This document shows, in pieces, positions 1 through 7,835 of a stretch of DNA of 39,005 nucleotides (position 1 is the stretch's first letter; every line of letters starts with the position of its first letter). Both the position numbers and the translations under genes were made by a program. The notes beneath the pieces were generated by a model. That model was not told where the DNA came from, did not search any database, and worked only from the letters and a program-made list of their open reading frames with translations. Source of the stretch: Candidatus Solibacter usitatus. GTDB taxonomy: Bacteria > Acidobacteriota > Terriglobia > Bryobacterales > Bryobacteraceae. The stretch covers positions 1-39,005 of the forward strand of contig JACRBC010000114.1 of assembly GCA_016213245.1 (NCBI GenBank), given 5' to 3'.

Positions 1-2
1 AC

Positions 3-170
3 GAGCCGGCCTTTGCGACAGCGGAGCTGCTCTACATCGATCCGGTGGAGTGCATCGACTGCGGGGCGTGCGTTCCGGTGTGCCCGGTATCGGCAATTTT
101 CGCGCAGGACGACCTGCCGGAGAAGTGGTCGAACTTCACCGCGATCAACGCGGCGTACTACGGCCGCTGA
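3..170 (+). CDS. Ferredoxin, C-terminal part (5' end outside window)
   Basis: The first 55 codons read in frame to a TGA at 168-170. They contain a complete 4Fe-4S binding motif, [12 protein letters not shown], followed by a tail ending [17 protein letters not shown]. The tail with PEKW plus an aromatic/INA ending is typical of the small 7Fe/8Fe bacterial ferredoxins (FdxA type), which carry a second cluster motif nearer the N-terminus; that part lies off the window. Its role would be low-potential electron transfer in the cytoplasm; the partner cannot be told from here. The last 26 bp overlap the 3' end of the convergent deacetylase gene. The 5' truncation is due only to the window edge. Confidence 0.9.
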   Translation, partial: EPAFATAELLYIDPVECIDCGACVPVCPVSAIFAQDDLPEKWSNFTAINAAYYGR

Positions 171-996
171 GGGTTGCGGGCAAGTCCGGGTAGGGGGCGA
201 GGCGGACGCCCAGCTCCTTTACGGCGGCGGCCACGGCGGGGTCGGTTAGCGCGTTCAATTCGGCCGCGCGGCTCTCCTTGAGGCGGGTGGACGCGGCGCG
301 CAGCTCGCCGGTACAGAAGCCGGGGTGGACCATGAACTCCGTCGTCCCGCCGGGCAAGTTGTGCAGGAGCCGGAGCACATCGGCGGCCTGAAAGCGGCCG
401 GTAATCTGGAAGCCGGCAAACCAATCGGTGGTGTGGCAGCCGTATCGCGCGAGTGTGCGGTGGAAGCGGGCGCGGACTGAGGCGAGCGCGCGGCTGGTGG
501 CGCGCACGCTCCAGGGAACCTGCGCGGGCGAGCCGTGGAGGGGCAGATCGAAGGGGCGCCTGACCCAATGGATGCCGTATTCGGCCGAGAGCCGGGCGAC
601 GGCGTCGAGCACGGGGGGGAACAGGTGCGTGTGCTTGTGGGTATCGGCGTGAGTAGGCCGGATACCGGCATCGAGAATGCGTTCGATTTGAGCCTTGAGC
701 TCGTCGTAGACCCGGATGCGGCGCAGGGCGACGGCGCGCAGGAGTGCGGCGACGGTGGCGGGAAGGGGGCGCTCCGGCTGAAGCAGGGAGTAGCCACCGA
801 CGAGGACGAAGTGGACGCCGACGTCGAGGGAGGGGGTGGCGCGCGCCAGGGCGACGGCGTCGTCGAAGGCGTGGCCATTGGCCATGAGGGTGGTAGAGGT
901 GAGGATGCCGCGGGTGTGAGCTTCGACTATCCCCGAGTTGACGTCGCGCGTGAAGCCGAAGTCGTCGGCGTTGACCGCAAGCCACTTTTCCGGCAT
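145..996 (-). CDS. YdjC/ChbG/HpnK-family carbohydrate deacetylase
   Basis: A 283-residue protein of the YdjC fold. The N-terminal NADDFG motif (residues 9-14) supplies the metal-binding aspartates. A histidine at about 62 (DVGVHF) and the cluster [13 protein letters not shown] (about 115-127) are the other expected metal and catalytic positions. Known members remove acetyl groups from sugars: ChbG acts on chitooligosaccharides, and HpnK is encoded in hopanoid gene clusters. The ATG overlaps the mlaD stop by one base (TGATG in coding sense, 994-998), so it is probably translationally coupled as the last gene of the mla operon. That context favours a lipid-linked or hopanoid-type substrate over chitin breakdown, but this is inference. 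There is no signal peptide, so it is probably cytoplasmic. Confidence 0.82.
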   Translation of the reverse strand: MPEKWLAVNADDFGFTRDVNSGIVEAHTRGILTSTTLMANGHAFDDAVALARATPSLDVGVHFVLVGGYSLLQPERPLPATVAALLRAVALRRIRVYDELKAQIERILDAGIRPTHADTHKHTHLFPPVLDAVARLSAEYGIHWVRRPFDLPLHGSPAQVPWSVRATSRALASVRARFHRTLARYGCHTTDWFAGFQITGRFQAADVLRLLHNLPGGTTEFMVHPGFCTGELRAASTRLKESRAAELNALTDPAVAAAVKELGVRLAPYPDLPATLSGRSTPR

Positions 997-2069
997 CAGA
1001 AGAGCTTGAGCTGGATGGTGAGGAACTTCTTGGGGTTGGCGCGGAAGTCCTTCATCATGGATTTGATCTCGACCGAGGTGGCGGTCAGGCTCTCGTAGAG
1101 CGCGGGATTCACCATGAGCTGGCCGATGGTTCCCTGGCCGCCGTTGATGCGGTCGATGGTGGTGTTGACCTTGTCGAGGGTAGCGGTGAGCCGCTGGTGG
1201 AGGGTATCGTCCTTGAGGAGTTTGCCGGCGGTGCCCTTGGCGGCGTTGAGGTCAGCGAGCAAGGTCTTCAATTCCGTGGAGGCCTTGCGCAGCTCGTCGT
1301 AGAGTGTGGGGTCTTTCAGCAGCTTTCCAGCGGTGCCCTGGCCCCGTTCGAGCCCGGCGGCGACGGCATCGACGCGCTGCATGGTCCTGCGGAGATCTGT
1401 GTAGAGCCCCTCGTCGTAGAGCAGGTGGCCGATGGTGCCTTTGCCCTCGCTGACGGCGGCGGTCACCTTGTGCACATCGTCGAGCACGGTGTTGACTTTG
1501 CCGTAGAGGGCCTCGTCGTAGAGGAGCTTGCCGATGCTGCCGCGGCCCGACTCCACCTGGCCGACGACCTTATCGATGCGGGCGAGGATGGACTGCAGGG
1601 ACTCCAGCAGCGGCATGGCGGACTGGACGACTTCAAGGAAGTCCTTTTCGTCCTTGGCGAGCAACTCGCCGCCGTCCTGGATCGGCTTGGCGCCGGCGCC
1701 GCGCTTGATGTTGAGGAACTTGGAGCCGAGGACGTTTTCGGCGCTGAAGCCGATCATGGAATCGGCGGGAATCATCGCCAGGTGCTTCTTGTCGACCAGG
1801 AGAGTCATGCGGACGGCGCGGTTGTTGCGCTTGTCGCCGCTGAGCTCGATGCGCTTGAGCTTGCCGATGAGGATGCCGTTGAGGCGGACGGCCGAGCCCT
1901 CGGTCATGGCGGCGGAGTCCTGCATGTAGGTATAGAGGGTGGCCTTATCCTCGAAGGGATTGTCGGCGCCGGTCATGAGAAAGATGAGCACGGCCAGCAG
2001 GGCGAGGGCGATGACGGACATGACGCCGACCTTGAGCTGCGACCAGGCGACTTTCTTCGATGACGGCAT
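996..2069 (-). CDS. mlaD: MlaD-like MCE-domain protein with five 34-residue C-terminal repeats
   Basis: A 357-residue MCE-family protein. One N-terminal membrane helix (about residues 14-33) is followed by an MCE domain (about 40-125) with the usual pattern of a variable strand, GSAVRLNGILIGKLKRIEL and a GSKFLNIKRG ending. In the Mla system MlaD forms a hexameric ring on the inner membrane that passes lipids between MlaFE and periplasmic carriers. After the MCE domain, five copies of a G-x-G-(T/S)-(I/A)-G-(K/H/Q)-L-L-x-D-x-x-L-Y type unit begin near residues 175, 209, 243, 277 and 311, a period of about 34, separated by helix-forming stretches. The fifth copy has diverged (QLMVNPALY). It sits 28 bp after mlaF and overlaps the downstream deacetylase start by one base. 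No MlaC or MlaB gene is present nearby. Confidence 0.88.
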   Translation of the reverse strand: MPSSKKVAWSQLKVGVMSVIALALLAVLIFLMTGADNPFEDKATLYTYMQDSAAMTEGSAVRLNGILIGKLKRIELSGDKRNNRAVRMTLLVDKKHLAMIPADSMIGFSAENVLGSKFLNIKRGAGAKPIQDGGELLAKDEKDFLEVVQSAMPLLESLQSILARIDKVVGQVESGRGSIGKLLYDEALYGKVNTVLDDVHKVTAAVSEGKGTIGHLLYDEGLYTDLRRTMQRVDAVAAGLERGQGTAGKLLKDPTLYDELRKASTELKTLLADLNAAKGTAGKLLKDDTLHQRLTATLDKVNTTIDRINGGQGTIGQLMVNPALYESLTATSVEIKSMMKDFRANPKKFLTIQLKLF

Positions 2070-2097
2070 GGCTAATACTCCTTAGCTTCCCATGAAC

Positions 2098-2913
2098 TCA
2101 GCGGCTGGCAAACCTGGCAACGAGCGGATCGGCGCACGAGTCGAACTCGACGGGGCTGCCGATGAAGGCGATGCGGCCCTGGTCGAGGACCATATAGCGG
2201 GTGAATGACGGACTGCCGTTGGTACCGGCCGGGCGGAGCGCGGCGGAGGCTTCGTCGTAGCGGTAGCGCTCCAGGATCTCGCCGTCCTGGTGACGGTGGG
2301 TGACGATCATGGTGGAGGCGCGGCGAACGTCGCGGCCCTTGAGGATGAGAGCCATGATGGTGTTGGCGGTAATGGGGTCGAGCCCCGCGGTGGGTGAATC
2401 GTAGAGCATCAGTTCAGGCTCGGTGACGATGGCGCGGGCGATGCCGACACGGCGGCGCATACCGCCGGAGAGTTCGCTGGGGAGCTTGTCCAAGGTGTGC
2501 CCGAGTTCGACGAATTCGAGTGACCGGCGGACGCGCAAGTCGACTTCGGCCTGAGGCGCGGCCAGGCGGGGCTGGTTGAGCAGCGGGTAGGCGACGTTGT
2601 CCTCGATGCTGAGGGAGTCGAAGAGGCCGCCCTCCTGGAAGAGGACGCCGATGTGGCTGCGCACGTCGAACCAGTCGCGTTCGTGGAGCGCGGTGACGTC
2701 GCGGCCGAAGACGCGGACAGTCCCGCGCGAAGGGCGCAGCAGCCCGAGGGCGATCTTGAGCAGGACGGTCTTGCCGCTGCCGGCGGCGCCGTGGACGATG
2801 AGGGTCTCGCCGCGGTGCAGCGAGAAGGTGACGTTCCGCAGGACGGGCTCGTCCTCGAAGCCGAAGGTGACGTCGTCGAAAGAGAGGATGGAGGGATGAG
2901 GCTCGCCGCTCAT
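2098..2913 (-). CDS. mlaF: MlaF-like ABC transporter ATP-binding protein (catalytic Glu replaced by Ser)
   Basis: A 271-residue ABC ATPase that would energise the MlaE permease for phospholipid transport at the inner membrane. Walker A is GAAGSGKT (42-49), the Q-loop is LFQEGG (about 91-96), the signature is LSGGMRRR (149-155) and the H-loop His is in IVTHRH (about 206). Walker B runs ELMLYDSPTAGLDP: the position after the Walker B aspartate, normally the catalytic glutamate, is Ser173 (codon TCA at 2395-2397). The ATG at 2911-2913 was chosen because the protein then begins directly at the ABC domain; an open frame continues upstream but that part is the shadow of mlaE. It lies 7 bp after the mlaE stop, in one operon. 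Confidence 0.93.
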   Translation of the reverse strand: MSGEPHPSILSFDDVTFGFEDEPVLRNVTFSLHRGETLIVHGAAGSGKTVLLKIALGLLRPSRGTVRVFGRDVTALHERDWFDVRSHIGVLFQEGGLFDSLSIEDNVAYPLLNQPRLAAPQAEVDLRVRRSLEFVELGHTLDKLPSELSGGMRRRVGIARAIVTEPELMLYDSPTAGLDPITANTIMALILKGRDVRRASTMIVTHRHQDGEILERYRYDEASAALRPAGTNGSPSFTRYMVLDQGRIAFIGSPVEFDSCADPLVARFASR

Positions 2914-2920
2914 GGGTGGC

Positions 2921-3679
2921 TCACATGGAGACGAAGACGCGGCCGATGACGAAGGTGAGCACGACGACCCAGACGGAGGCGACGACGACAGCCTGCGTGG
3001 TGGCGCGGCCGACGCCCTGCGTGCCGCCGGAGGCGCGCATCCCGTAGAAGCACCCGACCAGCGAGAGGACGATTGCGAAGACGAAGGGCTTGAGCAGTCC
3101 CTGGGCGATGTCGTTGTACTCCAGCGCACGCCAGGCGGTGTTCCAGTATTGGGAGCCGGTGGTGAGGCCGAGCATTTTGCAGGCGACCATCCAGCCGCCG
3201 ACCAGGCCGAGGAAATCGGCGAGCACGGTGAGCAGGGGCAGGACGAAGGCGGTGGCGATGAGGCGCGGCTTGACCAGTTTCATGACCGGGTCGGTGCCGA
3301 GGGCGCGCATGGCGTCGATCTGCTCGGTGACCTTCATGGAACCGAGTTCGCTGGCCATGCCGGAGGAGTTGCGTCCGGCGACCATGAGGGCGGTGAGCAC
3401 GGGTCCCATTTCGCGGACGAGTGTGATGGCGACGATCTGGCCCACCTGGCTGGTGGCGCCATAGGTTTGCAGCGCGCGGGACATCTGCAGGGCCATCACG
3501 GCGCCGCTGAAAAAGCCGGTGAGGATGACGACGGGCAGGCTGCCGACGCCGATCAGGTCCATCTGGACGAAAACGTCGTCCCAATAGTAAGGTTTGCGGA
3601 CGACGCCGGACACGGCACGCGCCGACAGGCCGATGAACTCCTGAAAGGTGAGGACAGGGGCCTTGAGCAAGTCCAGCAA
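2921..3679 (-). CDS. mlaE: MlaE-like ABC transporter permease
   Basis: The permease of the Mla-type lipid transporter, about 252 residues. It has the family core, including LTGFFSGAVMALQM, a REMGPVLTALMVAGR segment and the EQIDAMRALGTDPV coupling helix, followed by three hydrophobic segments to the C-terminus. No ATG fits the N-terminus. I chose TTG at 3677-3679, which has an AAGGGGA ribosome-binding sequence about 10 bases upstream and gives the usual family length. The open frame extends further but runs antisense into the P1 peptidase gene. It is the first gene of the mlaE-mlaF-mlaD-deacetylase operon and diverges from the peptidase across about 80 bp. I found no convincing sigma-70 promoter in that gap; a TATGGT box at 3710-3715 (minus strand) has no well-spaced -35. 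Confidence 0.87.
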   Translation of the reverse strand: MLDLLKAPVLTFQEFIGLSARAVSGVVRKPYYWDDVFVQMDLIGVGSLPVVILTGFFSGAVMALQMSRALQTYGATSQVGQIVAITLVREMGPVLTALMVAGRNSSGMASELGSMKVTEQIDAMRALGTDPVMKLVKPRLIATAFVLPLLTVLADFLGLVGGWMVACKMLGLTTGSQYWNTAWRALEYNDIAQGLLKPFVFAIVLSLVGCFYGMRASGGTQGVGRATTQAVVVASVWVVVLTFVIGRVFVSM

Positions 3680-3760
3680 TGCGGCGTAATCCCCTTGCGT
3701 TCTGATGCTACCATACGGGCGCGGGGAGGTCTGTTTCTGCAACAATTGAAACAGGTTGCG

Positions 3761-4714
3761 ATGCAGGGACTGACTGCGATTCCGGGTGTGAAGGTAGGCC
3801 ACGCGTCCGACTTCGAGGCGCTGACCGGTTGCACGGTGGTGCTGTGCGAGAAGGGCGCGGTGGCGGGCGTCGACATCCGCGGCGGGGCCACCGGCACCGA
3901 AGAGATGGACGTGATGAGCCCGTTTCACATCACGACGCACGTCCACGCCGTGGTGTTCGCCGGCGGCAGCGCGTTCGGACTGGAGGCCGCCAGCGGCGTC
4001 AGGCGGTATCTGGAGCGCAAGGGCGTGGGCTTTGCGACCAGCGACGCGGTGGTCCCGATAGTTCCCTGCGCCATCCTCTACGACCTGGGCATTGGAAAGG
4101 CGAGCGCGCGTCCGACGCGCGAGATGGGGGAAACGGCTGCGGTGGCGGCGCATGGCGGAGCTGTGGAAGAGGGCGCGGTGGGCGCGGGCACGGGCGCGAC
4201 GGTGGGCAAGGCGCTGGGGATGAAGAACGCCATGAAGGGCGGCGTGGGGACGTATACGGTGGAGTTGCCGAACGGCGTGCGGGTGAGCGCGCTGGTGGTG
4301 GTGAACGCCGCCGGCGACGTGATTGATCCGTCGACGGGCAGGATCGTGGCGGGAGCGCGGAAGACGCCGCAGTCGCGCGAGTTCGCCAACTCAGCGGAGC
4401 TGATGAAGCGGCGCGGAGCGACGGGGGGACTGAAGCGGGAGAATACGACGCTGGCCGTGGTGGCGACCAATGCGCGGCTGGACAAGGTGCAGGCGACCAA
4501 GGTCGCGCAGATGTCGCACCACGGGTTGGTGCGCGCCATCTCTCCGGTGCACACGTCGATGGACGGCGACCTGGCAATTGCGCTGTCGTGCGGGGAGTTG
4601 CCCGCGCCGGTGGACGCGCTGGGGGTGGCGGCGGGGGAAGCGGTGGCGGCGGCGATTGTCCGGGCGGTGAAAGCGGCGCGGGGCATGGGTGGCGTGCCGG
4701 GACTTGCGGGGTAA
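3761..4714 (+). CDS. P1 (S58, DmpA-type) family peptidase
   Basis: A 317-residue member of the DmpA/L-aminopeptidase-D-esterase family of Ntn-fold hydrolases. It shows the family landmarks GVKVGHASD near the start, DIRGGATGT (38-46), FAGGSAFGLEAASGV (66-80), a GATVGKALG loop, and NTTLAVVATNA (228-238). In this family the precursor cleaves itself before the Ser/Thr of the last motif, which would make Thr229 the new N-terminal nucleophile. Substrates are N-terminal residues of peptides, sometimes D-amino acids or beta-peptides; the actual substrate is not predictable. There is no signal peptide. The ATG at 3761 was chosen because the conserved domain begins at once. It is followed after 3 bp by the deacetylase-like gene, probably one transcript. 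Confidence 0.88.
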   Translation: MQGLTAIPGVKVGHASDFEALTGCTVVLCEKGAVAGVDIRGGATGTEEMDVMSPFHITTHVHAVVFAGGSAFGLEAASGVRRYLERKGVGFATSDAVVPIVPCAILYDLGIGKASARPTREMGETAAVAAHGGAVEEGAVGAGTGATVGKALGMKNAMKGGVGTYTVELPNGVRVSALVVVNAAGDVIDPSTGRIVAGARKTPQSREFANSAELMKRRGATGGLKRENTTLAVVATNARLDKVQATKVAQMSHHGLVRAISPVHTSMDGDLAIALSCGELPAPVDALGVAAGEAVAAAIVRAVKAARGMGGVPGLAG

Positions 4715-4717
4715 TTC

Positions 4718-6088
4718 ATGCTTCGATTGCTGACGCTGATTCTGGCCGCGGTGTTGACGCTGGCCGCGGCCGAGCCGCCCATCTACTACCTGCTGTGGTT
4801 TGACACGGAGGACTTCATCGAGCCGGCGAGCGACGACGCGGCGCTGCGGTTGGCCGCCGGGCTGACGAGCCGCGGCGTGCGGGCGACGTTCAAGATCGTG
4901 GGCGAGAAGGCGCGCGTGCTGGAGCAGCGCGGGCGCAGCGACGTGCTGCGGGCGCTGGCGGCGCACGACATCGGGTATCACTCGGAGTATCACAGCATTC
5001 ATCCCACGCCGGCCGAGTACCTGAACGGCATGGGCCTGCTGGACGGCGCGGCGGAGTTCGCGCGGCGCGAAGGGCGGGGATTCGGCGACGTGCAGCGGCT
5101 GTTCGGCGTGACGCCGAGCTGCTACGGCCAGCCGGGGAACTCGTGGGGCCCGCAGGCCAACGTGGCGCTGCGGCGGTGGGGCGTTCGGGTGTACATGGAC
5201 GACGGCGGGCAGGTGGGTTTCGATCAGCAGCCGTTCTGGTACGGCGGGCTACTGTACGTCTTTAACCTTGGGCCGCACGCGATGCGGGCGAGCCTGAACG
5301 ACGCGGCGGACTTGCCGGTGGCCCAGCATAAGTTCGACGCGGCGGCGGCCAGTTTGCGGCAGCGCGGCGGCGGCGTGATTCAAACCTACTACCATCCCAC
5401 CGAGTGGGCGGCGACGGAGTTCTGGGACGGCGTCAATTTCCGCCACGGGGCGAATCCGGAACGCCAGGACTGGAAGCGCCCGCGTCTGCGTACGCCGGAA
5501 TCCACGGAGCAGGCCTACCGGCTGTTTTTCGCGTTCGTCGATCACGTGCGGGCCACGCCGGGGGTGAAGATTGTGACGGCGCGGGAGATCCCGCAGTACT
5601 TCGAGCCGCGGGACAGGGCGGCGCCGGTGGCAGTGGCGCGGCGGCTGGCGACAAGCATCGACGCGCATGAGGGGTACTCGCCGGCCGACCTGGTGTCGAG
5701 CCTGCTGGCGCTTTCGCCGCGGCATGTGGACGGCCCGCTGCGGCGCGCGACGAGCGACGTCGTGGAGAAGGAGATCGCCCGCGCCGCCTTCGACCATGCG
5801 AAGCGGGACGCCGCGGAGTTCATCGCCAGGGAGCAGCGTCTGCCGGACGCGGTTCATCTGGGCGCGCGGCGGCTGAGCCTGGCGGATTTCGCGGCCACGC
5901 TGGCGGGCGACGAGGGAGGCTCCACGGTGGCGGTGCGTCAGGGCGTACTGGAGATTGAGAAGCGGATCGGATCGAACGCGGCGAAGCAGTACGACTGGGT
6001 GATTCACCCGCAGGGTTTCGCGCCGGAGGCATTGCTGGAACTGGCGCGTTTGCAGGCCTGGACGCTGAAGCCGGCGCGGCTGCGGTGA
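4718..6088 (+). CDS. Secreted polysaccharide-deacetylase-like protein
   Basis: A 456-residue protein with a signal peptide (residues 1 to about 18, MLRLLTLILAAVLTLAAA). Residues 22-300 look like a NodB/polysaccharide-deacetylase barrel: the first motif is WFDTEDF (27-33), the next HDIGYHSEYHSIHP (83-96) with the metal-ligand histidines, and later YYHPTEW. The remaining 150 residues are not recognised; they end in a compact, mostly helical stretch. The family removes N- or O-acetyl groups from polysaccharides, here probably in the periplasm. The spacing to the peptidase stop is 3 bp, so co-transcription is likely. Fold-level confidence is good; the exact substrate is unknown, and it could instead be an inactive carbohydrate-binding relative. 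Confidence 0.72.
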   Translation: MLRLLTLILAAVLTLAAAEPPIYYLLWFDTEDFIEPASDDAALRLAAGLTSRGVRATFKIVGEKARVLEQRGRSDVLRALAAHDIGYHSEYHSIHPTPAEYLNGMGLLDGAAEFARREGRGFGDVQRLFGVTPSCYGQPGNSWGPQANVALRRWGVRVYMDDGGQVGFDQQPFWYGGLLYVFNLGPHAMRASLNDAADLPVAQHKFDAAAASLRQRGGGVIQTYYHPTEWAATEFWDGVNFRHGANPERQDWKRPRLRTPESTEQAYRLFFAFVDHVRATPGVKIVTAREIPQYFEPRDRAAPVAVARRLATSIDAHEGYSPADLVSSLLALSPRHVDGPLRRATSDVVEKEIARAAFDHAKRDAAEFIAREQRLPDAVHLGARRLSLADFAATLAGDEGGSTVAVRQGVLEIEKRIGSNAAKQYDWVIHPQGFAPEALLELARLQAWTLKPARLR

Positions 6089-6137
6089 TCACGGAAGGCG
6101 CGCCAGCGGACGGCGTTCAGTTGTTCCCGCGGGCGTC

Positions 6138-6764
6138 TTACTCCACCTTCAATCGCACCCGGCGCTGGAAGTAGTTCCCAGCCATGCCCTGTCTGGCGTC
6201 GCCCTTCACCGAGTCGCCCCGGGTGAGCATGACCTGGAGTTCGATCTCGGCATCGGCGGCGTCATCTCCGGCCCGGACCGTCATGGGAAGCGCGGTCAGG
6301 GCCGCGCGTGAGTAGGCCTCCACCGAGTCGCCCACAACGCGGCAGGCCATCGGCAGGTTGACCATCCAGCCAGGCGCGAATTTATTGAGAGCGCCGGGAT
6401 CGGAGATTCGCTTGGGGTCCACGTACAGCCAGGCGTTGCGGTATGGCGCCGGCGCCGCGGCGCCGGCTTTCCAGCCGATGACGGTGATGACGGTCTTCAG
6501 CTCGCCGCGCCTGGCCGGGATCAGGAACGTCCCATCATCCTGTCTCAAGGATCTCCCGGAGGTCTTGTCCAGGATGTCGACAATCAGAGCCGCGGGGTCC
6601 TTCCACGGTCCTTCGCTGGAGTGACAACTCAGGCAGTTCCGGGCAGGGCCCAGGATGCCGACCGCGGGCGGGTAGGCGGAAGCTGAACGGGCGCCCATCG
6701 CGGCCAGGCACGCGAGGATGCCGAGGCCAGCGGCTCCGTGCAAGCGGGTTCGAACGACACGCAT
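6138..6764 (-). CDS. Secreted single-CXXCH cytochrome-like protein
   Basis: A 208-residue protein. A signal peptide (about residues 1-30, ending ARSASA) leads into an N-terminal CLSCH haem-c attachment motif at residues 44-48. The rest, about 150 residues, has no second CXXCH and no motif I recognise; it reads as mixed beta structure. It is probably a periplasmic or outer-surface c-type cytochrome or a protein with an appended cytochrome c motif. The ATG at 6762-6764 is preceded by GGAAG at a good distance; an upstream in-frame start at 6827 is less likely because it would place a charged stretch before the signal peptide. The roughly 200 bp between it and the next gene upstream holds no gene that I can support. 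Confidence 0.68.
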   Translation of the reverse strand: MRVVRTRLHGAAGLGILACLAAMGARSASAYPPAVGILGPARNCLSCHSSEGPWKDPAALIVDILDKTSGRSLRQDDGTFLIPARRGELKTVITVIGWKAGAAAPAPYRNAWLYVDPKRISDPGALNKFAPGWMVNLPMACRVVGDSVEAYSRAALTALPMTVRAGDDAADAEIELQVMLTRGDSVKGDARQGMAGNYFQRRVRLKVE

Positions 6765-6966
6765 GATGTTCTTCCTTTCAGCGGACCCTTCTCGAGAATG
6801 TGAAGCAGTGCCGGCGGGAATCCGCACATGGGCTGCGTTACCGACCCCTCCCGGTGCGCTCTGGCGTCACTGTAGCAAGGTCGAGCTGTTCCCGTCCGGT
6901 CTGCACCACATGCTGGCGGATCGGCCGGAGACGGGCTTTTTCTTGGACGCGCCTGCAACGCGCGCT

Positions 6967-7731
6967 TTATTCGTAGGGCCAGGCCGGCTTGGTAAAGAGC
7001 CCGCCGTCGACCCAGACGGTCTGGCCGGTGATGAACTCGGCCTGTCTGGAGGCGAGGAAGGCGACCATGGCGGCGACGTCGGCGGGCAGGCCGACGCGGC
7101 CCATGGGGGTGAGTTTGGCCCAGGTGCCGGCGTAGTCGCCCGCTTCGTTCTTGGTGCGTTCGATCTCGATGGCGCCGGGGGCGACGCAGTTGACGCGGAT
7201 GCCGTACCTGCCGAGTTCGACGGCGGCAACCTTGGTGAACTGCTCGATACCGCCCTTGCTGGCGGTGTAGTCGACCAGGTTGGGGAAGGCCCACTTGTTA
7301 CAGCCGGAACCGATGTTGACGATGGCGCCGCCGCCGGAGTCCTTCATGGCCAGCGCGGCGCGCTGGGTGCAGAGAAAGCAGCCGGTGAGGTTGACGGCGA
7401 TGACGCGCTCCCAATCCTCCAGCGTCAGATCGAGCAGCGGTTTCCAGGTTTGGACGCCGGCGTTGTTGACGACGACGTCGAGGCGAGTGAACTCGGCCAG
7501 CGCGCGGTCGAACATGGAATCGGTTTGAGCCTTGACGCCGACGTTGGCCTGGACGCTGAAGGCGCGGCGGCCCATGGCGGCGATCTCATCGACGGTGGCC
7601 TGGGCGCCGGCGGCGTCGGTGTTGTAGTTGACGGCGACGCCGCAGCCCTGCCGGGCGAGCTCGAGGGCGATGCCTTTGCCGACTCCCTTGCTTGCGCCGG
7701 TAACGAGCGCATACATGCCTGCCAGTGACAT
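6967..7731 (-). CDS. Short-chain dehydrogenase/reductase (glucose 1-dehydrogenase-like)
   Basis: A 254-residue classical SDR. It has the Rossmann glycine motif TGASKGVG near the N-terminus, NNAG in the middle, the catalytic serine in NIGSG, the active-site pair in DYTASKGG (YxxxK) and the C-terminal FITGQTVWVDGG typical of glucose 1-dehydrogenase and FabG-like members. The reaction is NAD(P)-dependent oxidation or reduction of a hydroxyl or keto group; the substrate cannot be assigned. The ATG at 7729-7731 was chosen over one two codons upstream because GGGGAG lies six bases before it; using the earlier ATG would put that sequence directly against the start. It is divergent from speA across about 100 bp. 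Confidence 0.88.
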   Translation of the reverse strand: MSLAGMYALVTGASKGVGKGIALELARQGCGVAVNYNTDAAGAQATVDEIAAMGRRAFSVQANVGVKAQTDSMFDRALAEFTRLDVVVNNAGVQTWKPLLDLTLEDWERVIAVNLTGCFLCTQRAALAMKDSGGGAIVNIGSGCNKWAFPNLVDYTASKGGIEQFTKVAAVELGRYGIRVNCVAPGAIEIERTKNEAGDYAGTWAKLTPMGRVGLPADVAAMVAFLASRQAEFITGQTVWVDGGLFTKPAWPYE

Positions 7732-7835
7732 CTGCATCTCCCCGATTTTACTCCGCCGCCGGGCGGTCCACAGATTTCAGTTGCTCCCACCGCAGTTTTT
7801 CTTCACACTTGAAAGTTCGGGAGGGCCGCAAAGAG

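Noticed and set aside
2914..3129. Longer MlaF starting at 3129.
   Set aside because: The extra 72 residues are Ser/Pro/Ala-rich and are the frame-shifted shadow of mlaE; the ABC domain begins directly after the ATG at 2913.
6765..6966. Possible small gene or RNA in the 200-bp gap before the cytochrome-like gene.
   Set aside because: Short frames there lack a start with ribosome-binding site and no strong fold or promoter stands out; I see nothing I can support.
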